A stretch of DNA of 64,000 nt from Bacteroidales bacterium (GTDB lineage Bacteria > Bacteroidota > Bacteroidia > Bacteroidales > UBA932). This document shows positions 39,202 through 48,565 of the stretch, piece by piece (positions within the stretch are counted from its first letter, which is position 1; every line of letters begins with the position of its first letter). The notes beneath the pieces were generated by a model. It was not told the DNA's origin. It ran no database searches and saw only the letters and a program-made list of their open reading frames with translations. The stretch lies in NCBI GenBank assembly GCA_022653675.1, contig JALCST010000010.1, positions 1-64,000 of the forward strand, read 5' to 3'. The position numbers and the translations under genes were made by a program.

Positions 39202-42200
39202 ATGATAACGATATACAATGCCGACGGGACGACGCTGCTGACCGTACAGCCTGATGACGAGGCATACCGCAACAGGCAGCTGATGGGGGACAATGCCGTG
39301 ACGCTTGTCTTCCGGCTGTCATATTACGTCGACATACCGATCGGGTGCTACATCACGTTCGAGGGCGTGAAATACACGATGCGCAAGGCTTCCAAGTTCA
39401 CCAAGAAAGCATCGAGATACTACACCTATACCCTCACGTTGGAGGGTGATGAGGCTTCCGGCAAGAGCTACATGCTGCGCAACCCGAGCGACAACAGGCT
39501 GGCGTTTTCATTCTGCGCCTCACCGGCGGAGTTCGCCCAGCTGATCGCCGACAACATGAACATGCGCGGCAGCGGCTGGACCGCCGGCGACTGCAAGACG
39601 GCCGAACAGAAGGTGGTTGCCTTCTCTTTCAACACGATATACGATGCCGTCAAGATGATAGCTGATGAGTTCGACACCGAATTCATCTTCGCCGACAAGG
39701 TCGTGGCGTTCAGGAAAATCGAATACAACAAGTCCGCACCGCTGGCACTGTCTTACGGCAAGGGCAACGGCTTCCTGCCCGACGTGGGCAGGGAGAATGC
39801 GGACGACTCGACGGGCTTTGAGATCCTCTACCCCCAGGGCGGAAGCGACAACATAGACAGGAGCACCTACGGCAGCAAAACGCTGCTGCTGCCCAAGTCG
39901 CAGAGCCTGGGATATGACGGTACATACTTCGACAACGAGGACGGCTATGACTCCACAACGGCACGGCAGTATGTCACCGACGCCGACGGACTGAACGTAA
40001 GGCGCAGCGACAAGGAACAGGTCACAGGCGTGGAGAGCAGCCTCGACTGCACGGACATATCCCCGACAAGGACTGAGACGGTCCTGAGCGTCATACTCGT
40101 CAATGCGGACGAGCACTGGTACGACATCGTCATTGATGCGCCCGAGGAACTCGACTATTCCGAACAAAACATATCGGGTGAGACGCCGACAATCACATTC
40201 CAAACCGGCATGCTGGCCGGACGGGAGTTTGACCTCGAGACGAGCGACAGCGGGAAGATCAAATGTACCAAAGTCTACGATTCCGATAATGCCTTCACAG
40301 GGTGGAAACTGCAGATAGTACCTGCAGAGCAGGACGGCATAACGATGCCCGACGAAGACAGCGGCTATATCCCGCAGGCGGGCGACACGTTGAAGGTCTT
40401 CGGCATACAGCTTCCCGACGCCTACATCTGCGATGACACCTCGAAGATCGGCGCCTCGTGGGAGATGTTCAAGGCATGCGTCCGTTACATGTGGGAGAAT
40501 GAGGATGCAAGGTTTGATTTCAAGGGCGACCTGGACGGCAAGTGGGCGTCGAGCGACTGGACGAACATAGGGGCGAAGATAAAAATTGGCGGATATGTGC
40601 TGTTCACCGACACGCAGTTCATGCCCGACGGAGAGCTGATAAGGATAACCGGCATCAAGGATTACCTTAACAAGCCACATTACCCGGAACTGACGCTAAG
40701 CAACGTAACGGCCAATGCAGGCGTCAGCACTGAGCTGGATACGGACAGTGCCCGGGAGGTCACGATAAAGGAGAGCAAGGACTCCTCGATCGCCTTCACG
40801 AAACGCCGTTTCAGCGATGCACAGAGCACTATCGCGATGCTCAAAGAGTCCCTGTTGGCGAACTTCACGGACTCGGTAAGCCCGCTGTCGGTGCAGACTA
40901 TGGCCCTGCTTGTCGGGGATGAGAGCCTTCAGTTCCGTTTTGTCACCAACTCTGATACGCCTGCCGTGGATTCCACCTTCGCCGTCACATACGATGCAAC
41001 GGCAAAGACGCTGGCCGTCGCCGGGGGCCTGACGGACAATGCAGCCATGCTCCAGCATCTTACACTCGGCATAACGACGCTGTCAGATGCACACGCAGCA
41101 AGCGAGTACCATTACTGGACACTGACGGCATATACGAGTGCGGCACTGACGGATGATACCAGCACGGGATACTACCTGTACGCAAAGTGCAGCAAGAGCG
41201 ACGCTACGGGCGTGTTCCTGTTAAGCGCTACCGCAATCGCAATGGAAAGTGTCGAGGGATACTACCACTTCCTCGTCGGGATACTCAATCCCGAGACGGA
41301 AGGCGAGAGGAGTTTCGTCCAGCTGTACGGATTCACGGAGATACTGCCGGGGCGTATCACGGCCGACAAGATCGTCTCAAGCGACGGCAGCGCCTATCTT
41401 GACCTGCTTAACCGGGCCTTCAAGCTTGCCGATGCACTCACGTATAACACAAATGGCGATGGGATAGTACGTTTCAAAGGCGCACTCGTACAGTCGCAGG
41501 ACGGTTCGGAGAGTCCGCTGCCATGCTACCGGGGAACGTATTCCGCCGCTAACACCTATTACGTCGGCGACACCGTGATATACAACGGATCGACGTGGAG
41601 ATGTATCGTACAAGGGAAAGGGCAAGAGCCTTCTTCGACATCGACCTACTGGGCTATTATAGCTGCAAAGGGAGATACAGGAGACGCAGGATCCGCCGGC
41701 GTAGGGATCAGCAGCATCACGGAATACTATCTTGCTACATCCGCCAGCAGCGGCGTGACAAAATCCACCTCGGGTTGGACTACCTCGGTACAGACGGTAA
41801 CGGCCACGAACAAGTACCTGTGGAATTACGAGGTTATCACCTACACTGACGGTTCCACTTCCACTGCCGACCCTGTGATCATAGGGACATACGGCGACAC
41901 CGGAGCTGCAGGTGCCAGCGGCAGCAACGGGAAATCGTATATCATCATCACGCTATACCAAAGAGCAGCGACATCCCCGGCAAAGCCGACAACTACATAC
42001 ATATATTTCAATAATAACAGCATAACCGGGAACTGGACTGCCAAAATACCTGCCACAGACGGCAACCCTCTTTGGGCAATCCAGGCGAGGGAAGAATACC
42101 TTTCCGTAGGCTATGCCGCAGTACCCGCCTCAGACTGGAGCGGCCCGACCAAGATATTGGAAGACGGGGTCAATGGTGCAGACGGAAAAGACGGAACCAA

Positions 42201-44076
42201 TGGCACTAACGGCACAAATGGAACGGACGGGACAGACGGGACGGACGGGACAGACGGCGCTGATGGTGTAGGATACCAGCTAATATTCAAACTGACGACC
42301 TCTTCCACGGCCCCAAGCACACCGACGAGCGCAACTACGGATGATGATAACGTACCTGACGGTTGGAGCGTCTCGCAGCCGAGTGTTACCTCGTCCAATC
42401 CTTATTGTTGGGTCTGTCAGAGAAAGGGAACGACCGGTGTCTGGGGAAGCTACTCCACTCCGGCTATCTGTGCCCGCTATTCCAAAGACGGCGTAGACGG
42501 TGCAGACGGAAAGAGCATCGAGTTCATATTTAAACTCACAAGTACGGCTACAGTCCCGTCAATCACGATAGGCACAAGCGACGATGCCACCGTGGACGAC
42601 TTCGTACCTTCCGGGTGGTCGGATGATCAACAGGGAGTAACCGAAGCTATGCCTTACGAATATGTCTCCAAACGCGTGAAGACAGCGGGCGTATGGGGAG
42701 ACTTCTCTACCCCGACACTATGGGCACATTACGCCAAGGACGGCGACAAAGGCGACAAGGGGGACAAAGGCGATGCAGGCGACAGCGGAGAGAATGCGGA
42801 TTATTACGAGATGCGCTATGCCGTCAGCGGTTCGCCAACAGCCGCGCCGGCGTTGACGGATAACACGGCCAGAACTCCAGCCGGATGGACTACAACGCAG
42901 CCTACGCTGACTATAGGACAATACCTGTACTTCATAATAGCGAAGATAAGCGGATCGGACAGCACGAAGCTCGTCGATAACTGGAGCGTGCCGGTCCGGC
43001 TGAACGGAAGCGACGGTGCGGACGGGCATTTCGGTGCGACGCCGACTTTTGTCGGCACATACGATTCCGGTAAAACATATTACGGGAACAGCGTTCGAGT
43101 CGATATCGTAAAGTATAACAATGTCTATTATATAGCCCGCTATGACGCTCAGGATGCCAATTCGGAAGGCAAGTTCAGCGGCATAGTACCTACCAATACG
43201 GCTGATTGGAACCAATTTGGTGCCTCGTTTTCAAATATTGCCACAGGCTTCCTCGCCACCGAAGCGGGAGTAATTCAAGACCTTCTGGTCAGCATGTTGC
43301 AGACGTCGGCAAGTGGGAAAAGGGTCGAGATCTCGAAGGAAGACAATAACATCACCATTTATGATGCTTCCGGAACCCCTTCCATCTCGATGAACGGCGA
43401 CGTGAACGCGATGACGGACCTCTATCTGTCCGATTCGCAGAACTATACTCCGACACCGAAGACAGCACAACTCTCCGGAGGATCGGCACAATCGAATACG
43501 GAAGTCAGCAGCACGCAAACGAATCTGTCTTTCTCGCTGTCGAAATCGGGAATGGTGTCGGGGACGGTGGCGTTCGGCGTTGCCTATACGGAGAACTATA
43601 CCCCCGGCTCGGGGATGTCGGCTATCGGCGGCGCGCGCGGCGAAGTCTATCTGGACGGGCATCTGCTCGCCTCTAAGGCTTCGGGCAGCACGGGAACCGT
43701 GAGCTTCTCGCTGTTCCTCGCGGTCGGCACACATACCATCACGACCAAGCTGACGCTTTCCGTGCCGAACGTCGCTACGGGGACCGTAGCTGCGACGCTC
43801 TCCGGGGAGACATTCGGCACAATGCACTACCGTTCATCCGGACGTGTATCGCAATATTTCGCGAACGGCCACGGCGTCGGAAGCGCGAACGACCAGTTCG
43901 TCATAGTTCTGACCGACACCAACGATGTATTGCATCTCAAGGCCATATCCGGTACAGCGGGCATCGACCTGTATGACAACGCGCTGAAAATCCTTCTTGG
44001 CGGGCAGTGGTACTCCTGCTCGGCAAACAGCATCAGTGGAACTTTATATCTGAAATTAACTGCAACGACAAATTAA
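39202..44076 (+). CDS. Large tail hub/fiber protein with collagen-like repeats
   Basis: A 1624-residue baseplate protein. Residues 1-500 form a tail hub with a Tal-like beginning (DEAYRNRQLMGDNAVTLVFR). Residues ~500-900 are beta-rich. From about 825 come Gly-X-Y collagen-like linkers (GDTGDAGSAG, then repeated GTNGTNGTDGTDG near 995-1020 and GDKGDKGDKGD near 1175). They separate three ~85-residue modules that each begin with a strand before TSSTAPSTP-type linkers and contain a DGWS/SGWS/AGWT motif. The C-terminal ~400 residues are the likely receptor-binding part. Tandem 9-bp repeats in the linkers could vary in number. Confidence 0.8.
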   Translation: MITIYNADGTTLLTVQPDDEAYRNRQLMGDNAVTLVFRLSYYVDIPIGCYITFEGVKYTMRKASKFTKKASRYYTYTLTLEGDEASGKSYMLRNPSDNRLAFSFCASPAEFAQLIADNMNMRGSGWTAGDCKTAEQKVVAFSFNTIYDAVKMIADEFDTEFIFADKVVAFRKIEYNKSAPLALSYGKGNGFLPDVGRENADDSTGFEILYPQGGSDNIDRSTYGSKTLLLPKSQSLGYDGTYFDNEDGYDSTTARQYVTDADGLNVRRSDKEQVTGVESSLDCTDISPTRTETVLSVILVNADEHWYDIVIDAPEELDYSEQNISGETPTITFQTGMLAGREFDLETSDSGKIKCTKVYDSDNAFTGWKLQIVPAEQDGITMPDEDSGYIPQAGDTLKVFGIQLPDAYICDDTSKIGASWEMFKACVRYMWENEDARFDFKGDLDGKWASSDWTNIGAKIKIGGYVLFTDTQFMPDGELIRITGIKDYLNKPHYPELTLSNVTANAGVSTELDTDSAREVTIKESKDSSIAFTKRRFSDAQSTIAMLKESLLANFTDSVSPLSVQTMALLVGDESLQFRFVTNSDTPAVDSTFAVTYDATAKTLAVAGGLTDNAAMLQHLTLGITTLSDAHAASEYHYWTLTAYTSAALTDDTSTGYYLYAKCSKSDATGVFLLSATAIAMESVEGYYHFLVGILNPETEGERSFVQLYGFTEILPGRITADKIVSSDGSAYLDLLNRAFKLADALTYNTNGDGIVRFKGALVQSQDGSESPLPCYRGTYSAANTYYVGDTVIYNGSTWRCIVQGKGQEPSSTSTYWAIIAAKGDTGDAGSAGVGISSITEYYLATSASSGVTKSTSGWTTSVQTVTATNKYLWNYEVITYTDGSTSTADPVIIGTYGDTGAAGASGSNGKSYIIITLYQRAATSPAKPTTTYIYFNNNSITGNWTAKIPATDGNPLWAIQAREEYLSVGYAAVPASDWSGPTKILEDGVNGADGKDGTNGTNGTNGTDGTDGTDGTDGADGVGYQLIFKLTTSSTAPSTPTSATTDDDNVPDGWSVSQPSVTSSNPYCWVCQRKGTTGVWGSYSTPAICARYSKDGVDGADGKSIEFIFKLTSTATVPSITIGTSDDATVDDFVPSGWSDDQQGVTEAMPYEYVSKRVKTAGVWGDFSTPTLWAHYAKDGDKGDKGDKGDAGDSGENADYYEMRYAVSGSPTAAPALTDNTARTPAGWTTTQPTLTIGQYLYFIIAKISGSDSTKLVDNWSVPVRLNGSDGADGHFGATPTFVGTYDSGKTYYGNSVRVDIVKYNNVYYIARYDAQDANSEGKFSGIVPTNTADWNQFGASFSNIATGFLATEAGVIQDLLVSMLQTSASGKRVEISKEDNNITIYDASGTPSISMNGDVNAMTDLYLSDSQNYTPTPKTAQLSGGSAQSNTEVSSTQTNLSFSLSKSGMVSGTVAFGVAYTENYTPGSGMSAIGGARGEVYLDGHLLASKASGSTGTVSFSLFLAVGTHTITTKLTLSVPNVATGTVAATLSGETFGTMHYRSSGRVSQYFANGHGVGSANDQFVIVLTDTNDVLHLKAISGTAGIDLYDNALKILLGGQWYSCSANSISGTLYLKLTATTN

Positions 44077-44126
44077 TGAATGGCACAACAAGACAATCAC
44101 TGGTTTAACATAAAAACTATAACGAT

Positions 44127-44408
44127 ATGGCAAAATGTACAAATAGAAACGGGGATGTGGTTTCGGCGCAGATAAGCGTCATCGGCGGAATCACCGACCT
44201 TGACACTGCGGCGTTCTCCCTTGGCGGGAAAGCGTTCAACGTCAAAAATGATGGCGACGATGCCGTGGAACTCGATGTAAACCTTTTTGGCATGCCTAAA
44301 GGCGAGTTCGTCAAAACCAAGTTCGATGCGGGCTGGAACCCGGAAATAATCAGGGAGATCAAAGCGGATGACACCCTCTCGGATATCAACCTTAAATACG
44401 GCTATTGA
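44127..44408 (+). CDS. Small beta protein downstream of the tail fiber (93 aa)
   Basis: A 93-residue protein: CTNRNGDVVSAQISVIGGI then DTAAFSLGGKAFNVKNDGD and DVNLFGMPKGEFVKTKFDAGW. Gly-rich alternating strands and the FNVKNDGD turn give it a fibre-tip or chaperone look. It overlaps nothing and starts 50 bases after the fiber gene. Function unknown; the next gene is a leucine-rich protein, so this pair may be the receptor-binding region. Confidence 0.55.
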   Translation: MAKCTNRNGDVVSAQISVIGGITDLDTAAFSLGGKAFNVKNDGDDAVELDVNLFGMPKGEFVKTKFDAGWNPEIIREIKADDTLSDINLKYGY

Positions 44409-44409
44409 T

Positions 44410-45108
44410 ATGGGACTTACGATAGGATTGGGGTCCGGCTCCAAGAAGAAAGACAAGAACTGGACGAACTGGCTGGCCGTAAGAGACTGGGATAACCCGA
44501 TAACGGAAGTGACAGACAGCGATTTTGATACCGACTGCATCTTCCCGTCGGGGTTGCTGTTCCATACTTTCATTGAGAGTGTCACACTCACTCTGCCCAA
44601 AGCTATCGCAATAGAGGGACTGTGTATGGAATGTTATCAATTGCAAAGCGTAGATATTGACGTCCCCCTTGCAGAGGGAGCTGACTATGCTTTCAAAGAC
44701 TGTAAAACTCTAAATGCGGTTACCTTGAATCTGCCGGCTGTACTTTATGTAAATCACATTTTCGAGGGTTGCATCAATCTGGCTTCTTTGAATCTTGACC
44801 TTTCAAGTGCCGAGCGCGCTAATTACGCATTTTGCGATTCAGCGATACAGACAGTGAATGCAGACATCATCTCGGGAGCTAAAGAGGCCTCTAATGCTTT
44901 TGCAGGATGCAGAAATTTGTATAGCCTGGAAATCAATCTTGGAAATGCTACTACGGCAGACTATGCCTTTTATGAGTGCTATTGGCTTGAATCACTGACG
45001 ATCAACCTTAACTCTCTGACCTCTGGGGAATATATGTTCTCCGAATGCAACAGCCTTACGACGCTTGTGATAACCGGAATGTCAGATTCAAATACTTGGC
45101 AGGAGTAA
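44410..45108 (+). CDS. BspA-type leucine-rich repeat protein
   Basis: A 232-residue protein of repeated ~24-residue units of the LRR_5 (BspA) type: NLASLNLDLSSAERANYAFCD, then AGCRNLYSLEINLGNATTADYAFYE and LESLTINLNSLTSGEYMFSE. The units differ in length and amino acid detail, so they are diverged repeats. Such proteins bind other proteins or glycans and could be a receptor-binding tail tip. The ATG at 44410 follows the previous stop by one base; a longer frame starting at 44368 reads inside that gene. Confidence 0.75.
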   Translation: MGLTIGLGSGSKKKDKNWTNWLAVRDWDNPITEVTDSDFDTDCIFPSGLLFHTFIESVTLTLPKAIAIEGLCMECYQLQSVDIDVPLAEGADYAFKDCKTLNAVTLNLPAVLYVNHIFEGCINLASLNLDLSSAERANYAFCDSAIQTVNADIISGAKEASNAFAGCRNLYSLEINLGNATTADYAFYECYWLESLTINLNSLTSGEYMFSECNSLTTLVITGMSDSNTWQE

Positions 45109-45113
45109 ATATC

Positions 45114-45410
45114 ATGATATCAGCAGCAAAACGTAATCCCTTCAGGGAACTAACATATCTCATGAATCTGAGCTTCACTTGTGATATTAAGCCGAATCTA
45201 AATCTTAGTTATTGTACCCAGCTATCACTGGCATCGGTACTCAATGTGTTGTCACATCTCTACGACTATTCCGGTGGAACAGCGCATGCCGTAGCTTTCA
45301 ATCTAACGTTTACCGACGATGAAGCCGGCACATTAGCGGCCGCGGTAACGGCGGCCCAAGCAAAAAACTGGACCGTGGCCGGATTGACAATTAATGCCTA
45401 TAGTGCATAA
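45114..45410 (+). CDS. Small protein after the LRR gene (98 aa)
   Basis: A 98-residue protein with the start MISAAKRNPFRELTYL and the later LSYCTQLSLASVLNVLSHL, which reads like the last unit and capping region of a BspA-type LRR. It could be a split-off C-terminal end of the preceding LRR gene. Continuing upstream in its own frame gives only unrelated sequence, and the first stop of the LRR gene is five bases earlier. The final strand (WTVAGLTINAY) is a typical LRR-end. Confidence 0.6.
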   Translation: MISAAKRNPFRELTYLMNLSFTCDIKPNLNLSYCTQLSLASVLNVLSHLYDYSGGTAHAVAFNLTFTDDEAGTLAAAVTAAQAKNWTVAGLTINAYSA

Positions 45411-45425
45411 ATAAACAATAAGAAC

Positions 45426-45677
45426 ATGAAATACGATAGTGATAAAAGGACAATACAGGCCGAGGATGGAGCCTGGCTCACAAACGGAAATGGCATTTTC
45501 GTCAAGACCGCTTTCCTGGCGACAGGGATAACCGACGTGGATAACAGCGGCTGGAAAGATGCCTCCGAAGAGGACAAGACAGCTTACGAAGAGGACCGGA
45601 AAGAGATCGAAAAAGAGGAACGGGAAAAAGCCACCGAGACTAAAGAGGAAAACCAAAACAAATTTTATAAAAAATGA
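45426..45677 (+). CDS. Small acidic-basic protein (83 aa)
   Basis: An 83-residue protein: a beta-like N-terminal half (KRTIQAEDGAWLTNGNGIFV then FLATGITDVDNSGWKDA) and a very charged helical tail (EEDRKEIEKEEREKATETK). It overlaps the next gene by four bases. The layout recalls small virion or lysis-associated proteins of Bacteroidota phages, but no family is recognised. Confidence 0.55.
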   Translation: MKYDSDKRTIQAEDGAWLTNGNGIFVKTAFLATGITDVDNSGWKDASEEDKTAYEEDRKEIEKEEREKATETKEENQNKFYKK

Positions 45678-46030
45678 AAAAGATCATTGAAAAAATCAAA
45701 GCGTTTTTTGCTGAGCCGATGCCGAGGGTGATAATATTCTCCCTGCTCGGATTGCTTATTTTTGTCTGCGGTTGCAGCGCATTAGACGGCGGCTTCGAGA
45801 CCGTCGTGGGCATTCTCACGATGATAACAGGAGCTGTTACCGTATTTATTGCGGTTTACGACTACAACACCACTACCGCGAAGAAGACCGAATCGGCAGT
45901 TATTACGGAAACGGAATCAAAAGAACCGGATCAAACTGCGGAAACGGTAAAATCCGACAGTGCGACAGATGCGGCGGAATCCGGTAAATCGGCCGAAACG
46001 ACTGAAGGACAATCCGACAGCAAGCAATAA
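45674..46030 (+). CDS. Membrane protein, possible holin
   Basis: A 118-residue protein with two hydrophobic segments: IIFSLLGLLIFVCGCSAL near 18-35 and a second near 45-62 (GILTMITGAVTVFIAVY). The C-terminus is polar and acidic. A cytoplasmic basic stretch (MKKIIEKIKAFF) precedes the first segment. In this position before a lysozyme-like gene it could be the holin, although the long polar tail is unusual. Confidence 0.6.
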   Translation: MKKIIEKIKAFFAEPMPRVIIFSLLGLLIFVCGCSALDGGFETVVGILTMITGAVTVFIAVYDYNTTTAKKTESAVITETESKEPDQTAETVKSDSATDAAESGKSAETTEGQSDSKQ

Positions 46031-46036
46031 ACAGTA

Positions 46037-46489
46037 ATGAACTGGCTCACGATACTCCTGACCTTTCTCAACCTGAGTGCCGTAACAGCCCTGATCGTAG
46101 CCCTTGTTACCTTGAAGTCTACGAAGAAGGAGGCGGCCGGTAAGGCAGCCGATGCCGTCGCACGCGCCAAGCTGACCGATGCACAGGCTGACAGCCAAAT
46201 CGGCCACAACTGGCAAGAGCTATTCACTGCCGTAAACCAGCAGAGAATAAATGATAAACAGGAATCAGATTCGAAGATTGCAGAACTGTCAAAGAGTTCA
46301 GACACTAAGATCGGCAAACTGAATCAGGAAGTCTCTACGTTGAAAGGCAGGGTTACAGAACTCGAGAATAACGAGAATGAGGAGTATCGCGCAGCTATGG
46401 GATGCAAGCATGTGGATAACCCGGAGACGGATTGTCCCGTCGTGCAGATTAAAAGACAAAAAGCAAGATTAAAGGAGGCGACAGCATAA
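46037..46489 (+). CDS. Membrane-anchored coiled-coil protein
   Basis: A 150-residue protein: one N-terminal membrane segment (LLTFLNLSAVTALIVALVTL), then coiled coil (KIAELSKSSDTKIGKLNQEV, then STLKGRVTELENN). The C-terminal CKHVDNPETDCPVV may form a disulphide. It lies between the possible holin and the lysozyme-like gene, so a spanin-like or holin-associated role is plausible but not shown. Confidence 0.6.
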   Translation: MNWLTILLTFLNLSAVTALIVALVTLKSTKKEAAGKAADAVARAKLTDAQADSQIGHNWQELFTAVNQQRINDKQESDSKIAELSKSSDTKIGKLNQEVSTLKGRVTELENNENEEYRAAMGCKHVDNPETDCPVVQIKRQKARLKEATA

Positions 46490-46490
46490 T

Positions 46491-46895
46491 ATGAGCAGAG
46501 GACTTAACAATAAGAATCCGTTGAACCTTAAGCGTTCAAGCGATGTTTATGAAGGAGAGATCACAAGTTCAGACGAAAGATTCAAACAGTTTTCGTCGAT
46601 GGCATACGGGTATAGGGCAGCCTTTAGAAACTTATATGCCTATGAGACCAAGCATGGTTTATATACGATTCGAGGCTTAATAAGCCGATGGGCACCCTCA
46701 AATGAAAATAACACTTCGACCTATATAGATACCGTAAGCATGAGAAGCGGCATTGGAGCTGATGAAATAATAAGCACCAGGAATGAAGTTCAGATGGTGA
46801 AGATTGTAGCTGCAATGTCTTTCGTTGAGAACGGTGTGCCGGCCGTCATGGCCGACGTTGAGGCCGGATGGAACCTATTTATAAATGAAATATGA
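46491..46895 (+). CDS. Lysozyme-like / structural protein P5-type peptidoglycan hydrolase
   Basis: A 134-residue protein: GLNNKNPLNLKRSS at the start is the N-x-NPxNI motif of phage peptidoglycan hydrolases of the P5 type. Then come the YRAAFRNLYAYETKHGLYTI block and a WAPSNENNTSTYIDTVS segment near 62. These usually degrade the cell wall at lysis or entry. I cannot see the catalytic residues with certainty. The gene overlaps the next by four bases, making a lysis-like cassette with the membrane proteins. Confidence 0.75.
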   Translation: MSRGLNNKNPLNLKRSSDVYEGEITSSDERFKQFSSMAYGYRAAFRNLYAYETKHGLYTIRGLISRWAPSNENNTSTYIDTVSMRSGIGADEIISTRNEVQMVKIVAAMSFVENGVPAVMADVEAGWNLFINEI

Positions 46896-47410
46896 AATGG
46901 TATGACAAGGTATTGATTTTCCTGTTGGCATTCATTATCGGGGCTTTGGCGGGACTGCTTGTAAGGAAGCCTGCCAATCGCACGGAAACGTCCCAAATTC
47001 CAATCATTACCCATACAGAGGTAATCACGCAGTGGCAGAAAACCCCTTCTCCTGTCGCCCTCAGAGAGCGCAAGACGGGGCGGATAGATACTATTTACCT
47101 TAGAAAGGACTCCCTGATTTATATTCATAATATGGATACCGTCGGCGTTCCGCTCGAAAGAACGCAAAAGTATTATAAAGACAGCCTGTACCGGGCATGG
47201 ATATCGGGGGTAAATCCCCAACTTGATAGTATCGACATCGCGTCCAGGACGGTCAACAATTACGTTCCTGTTCCGACGTATTCTATCGTCCATATCGGGC
47301 CTTATGCAGGCTATGGCTACGACCCTGTCCGCAAGCAGGGCGCTTTCACCATCGGCGGCTGCATCATGATCGATTTGCGGGAAATTTGGACAGAATTGAA
47401 GAAAAAGTAG
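46892..47410 (+). CDS. DUF6808-like membrane-anchored protein, possible spanin
   Basis: A 172-residue protein: a membrane segment near 7-24 (LIFLLAFIIGALAGLLV), a Pro/Thr-rich outer region (ITQWQKTPSPVALRERKTG) and a C-terminal domain around YSIVHIGPYAGYGYDPV. This layout is like DUF6808 proteins found at the end of Bacteroidota phage lysis cassettes. A spanin-type role is inferred from position and topology. A terminator follows 70 bases later. Confidence 0.65.
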   Translation: MKWYDKVLIFLLAFIIGALAGLLVRKPANRTETSQIPIITHTEVITQWQKTPSPVALRERKTGRIDTIYLRKDSLIYIHNMDTVGVPLERTQKYYKDSLYRAWISGVNPQLDSIDIASRTVNNYVPVPTYSIVHIGPYAGYGYDPVRKQGAFTIGGCIMIDLREIWTELKKK

Positions 47411-47479
47411 TATATTAGTCGAAGATTTCATAGCTAAAAATTTAGGTAAAGTTTAAGCATACATCTAAAGTATGTTGGA

Positions 47480-47502
47480 GGCCGTCGGGAGACGGCCTTT
47501 TT
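47480..47502 (+). terminator. Terminator of the late operon
   Basis: GGCCGTC pairs perfectly with GACGGCC around a GGGA tetraloop, followed by five T. It closes the long late operon. The 281 bases from 47411 to 47691 hold this terminator and the 47593-47621 promoter, but no gene that I can see. Confidence 0.92.
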
Positions 47503-47592
47503 CGTGCAAATACAGACAAAAGAAGCACTTATCATTTTGTCCTGTTCGGTTGCAGTTTTATCCTATTGCCTTATTCCTCGCATAACAACGAA

Positions 47593-47621
47593 TTGTTTTT
47601 TATACTTTTATATTACATTTG
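47593..47621 (+). promoter_or_regulatory. Promoter of the AT-rich moron
   Basis: TTG at 47593-47595 and TACATTTG at 47614-47621 (TAnnTTTG) with 18 bases between. It is placed after the late terminator and about 70 bases before the 47692 gene, so that gene is independent of the late operon. Confidence 0.65.
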
Positions 47622-47691
47622 ACTTCTTGCAAAGAAGCAAATAGACTTAAACGAACTTATAAATAATAATAACTTTAAAATAGAATTTATT

Positions 47692-48267
47692 ATGATTGAT
47701 TGGATCGCAGTCAGTGCTGGTGCTACAGCCTTAATGGCTATTGCAACGTGTATATCAATAATTCAAAATCATAAATTATGGAGAGACACAAAAAGACCTT
47801 ACATTTATATATCTGTTTTCATTAGTCAGTTGTGTAAAGTGCCTTTTTATTGCTTGAAAATTAAAAATCATGGGAAGAGTGTTGCGAATGAAATAAAAAT
47901 TACAATATGTGATGATTTTATAAAACGAATTAATATAAAGAAAATAAAGGACTATTGTTATGAGATTAATAGAGGGAAATCCATCTTGCCTCCAACTGAT
48001 GAGCAGTGCTTCTATCTTTTCCCCGAATTACCTACAGGGGTTTATTCTTATGACTATTATAAGACAAATTATAAAGACTATTCTAATTTTATTGATGAAA
48101 TTAAAAAAGTCCCTTTAACTATTAATTGTCAATATAATGGCAGGTATAAAGAAAAAACGGTTATTTATTTGAATAATATATTAGAAAAGGCAACTAATAT
48201 TGCAGAAGTGTTAAATAATACTAATGAAATCTTGGGTACTATTGCGAATAGTATAAAAGAATCGTGA
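47692..48267 (+). CDS. Membrane protein moron (191 aa), AT-rich
   Basis: A 191-residue protein with a single N-terminal membrane segment (WIAVSAGATALMAIATCISII) then a basic IQNHKLWRDTKRP region and a soluble domain of mixed strands (KIKNHGKSVANEIKI). It is far more AT-rich than the late genes and has its own promoter between the late terminator and the prophage end, typical of a lysogenic-conversion or superinfection-exclusion gene. No family recognised. Confidence 0.7.
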   Translation: MIDWIAVSAGATALMAIATCISIIQNHKLWRDTKRPYIYISVFISQLCKVPFYCLKIKNHGKSVANEIKITICDDFIKRINIKKIKDYCYEINRGKSILPPTDEQCFYLFPELPTGVYSYDYYKTNYKDYSNFIDEIKKVPLTINCQYNGRYKEKTVIYLNNILEKATNIAEVLNNTNEILGTIANSIKES

Positions 48268-48294
48268 GATTGCATATTAATTAAAGTTAACAAC

Positions 48295-48456
48295 ATGAAT
48301 GAGTTTGAAATGACTATAAAGGTTCCGGCCAAGATTCATGATGCCCTCATGGACATGTCGGATTTTGCCAGGGAGCGTTTCATTATTGAGGCGCTCGAAG
48401 AGAGGATGAAGGACTTCACGGCGTTGGCCGAAAAGCTGACGGAATCCCCGGAATAA
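48295..48456 (+). CDS. Small RHH-like protein (53 aa)
   Basis: A 53-residue protein: MTIKVPAKIHDALMDMSDFA and RERFIIEALEERMKDF suggest a ribbon-helix-helix, with an N-terminal strand and two helices, a fold of small DNA-binding or antitoxin proteins. It lies at the very edge of the prophage, just before a terminator and the attachment tRNA. It may control excision or the neighbouring moron; that is inference from place. Confidence 0.6.
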   Translation: MNEFEMTIKVPAKIHDALMDMSDFARERFIIEALEERMKDFTALAEKLTESPE

Positions 48457-48480
48457 AAAGGGACGATTTAACATAAAAGA

Positions 48481-48511
48481 AGCCGGACGGTGTTTGCCGC
48501 TCGGCTTTTTT
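48481..48511 (+). terminator. Terminator at the prophage right end
   Basis: AGCCG with CGGCT (inner CGG/CCG adds to the stem), followed by six T. It closes the last prophage gene before the tRNA and isolates the prophage from the host operon. Confidence 0.85.
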
Positions 48512-48541
48512 GGTGCCCCATTTGGTGCTCTATTCTTATAA

Positions 48542-48560
48542 AGTATTGATAATCAATACT
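48542..48560. repeat. Perfect inverted repeat beside the tRNA 3' end
   Basis: AGTATTGAT and ATCAATACT are perfect 9-bp arms around a single base. They end five bases from the tRNA 3' end. It may be an attR-associated site or the tRNA terminator (the minus-strand side is followed by T-rich sequence). No second copy is visible in the window. Confidence 0.6.
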
Positions 48561-48565
48561 TGTTG

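Noticed and set aside
39520-40680. A 386-codon minus-strand frame
   Set aside because: Shadow of the tail fiber gene; composition not protein-like.
1-48560. Phage integrase
   Set aside because: No tyrosine or serine recombinase reading frame is visible; it probably lies left of the window.
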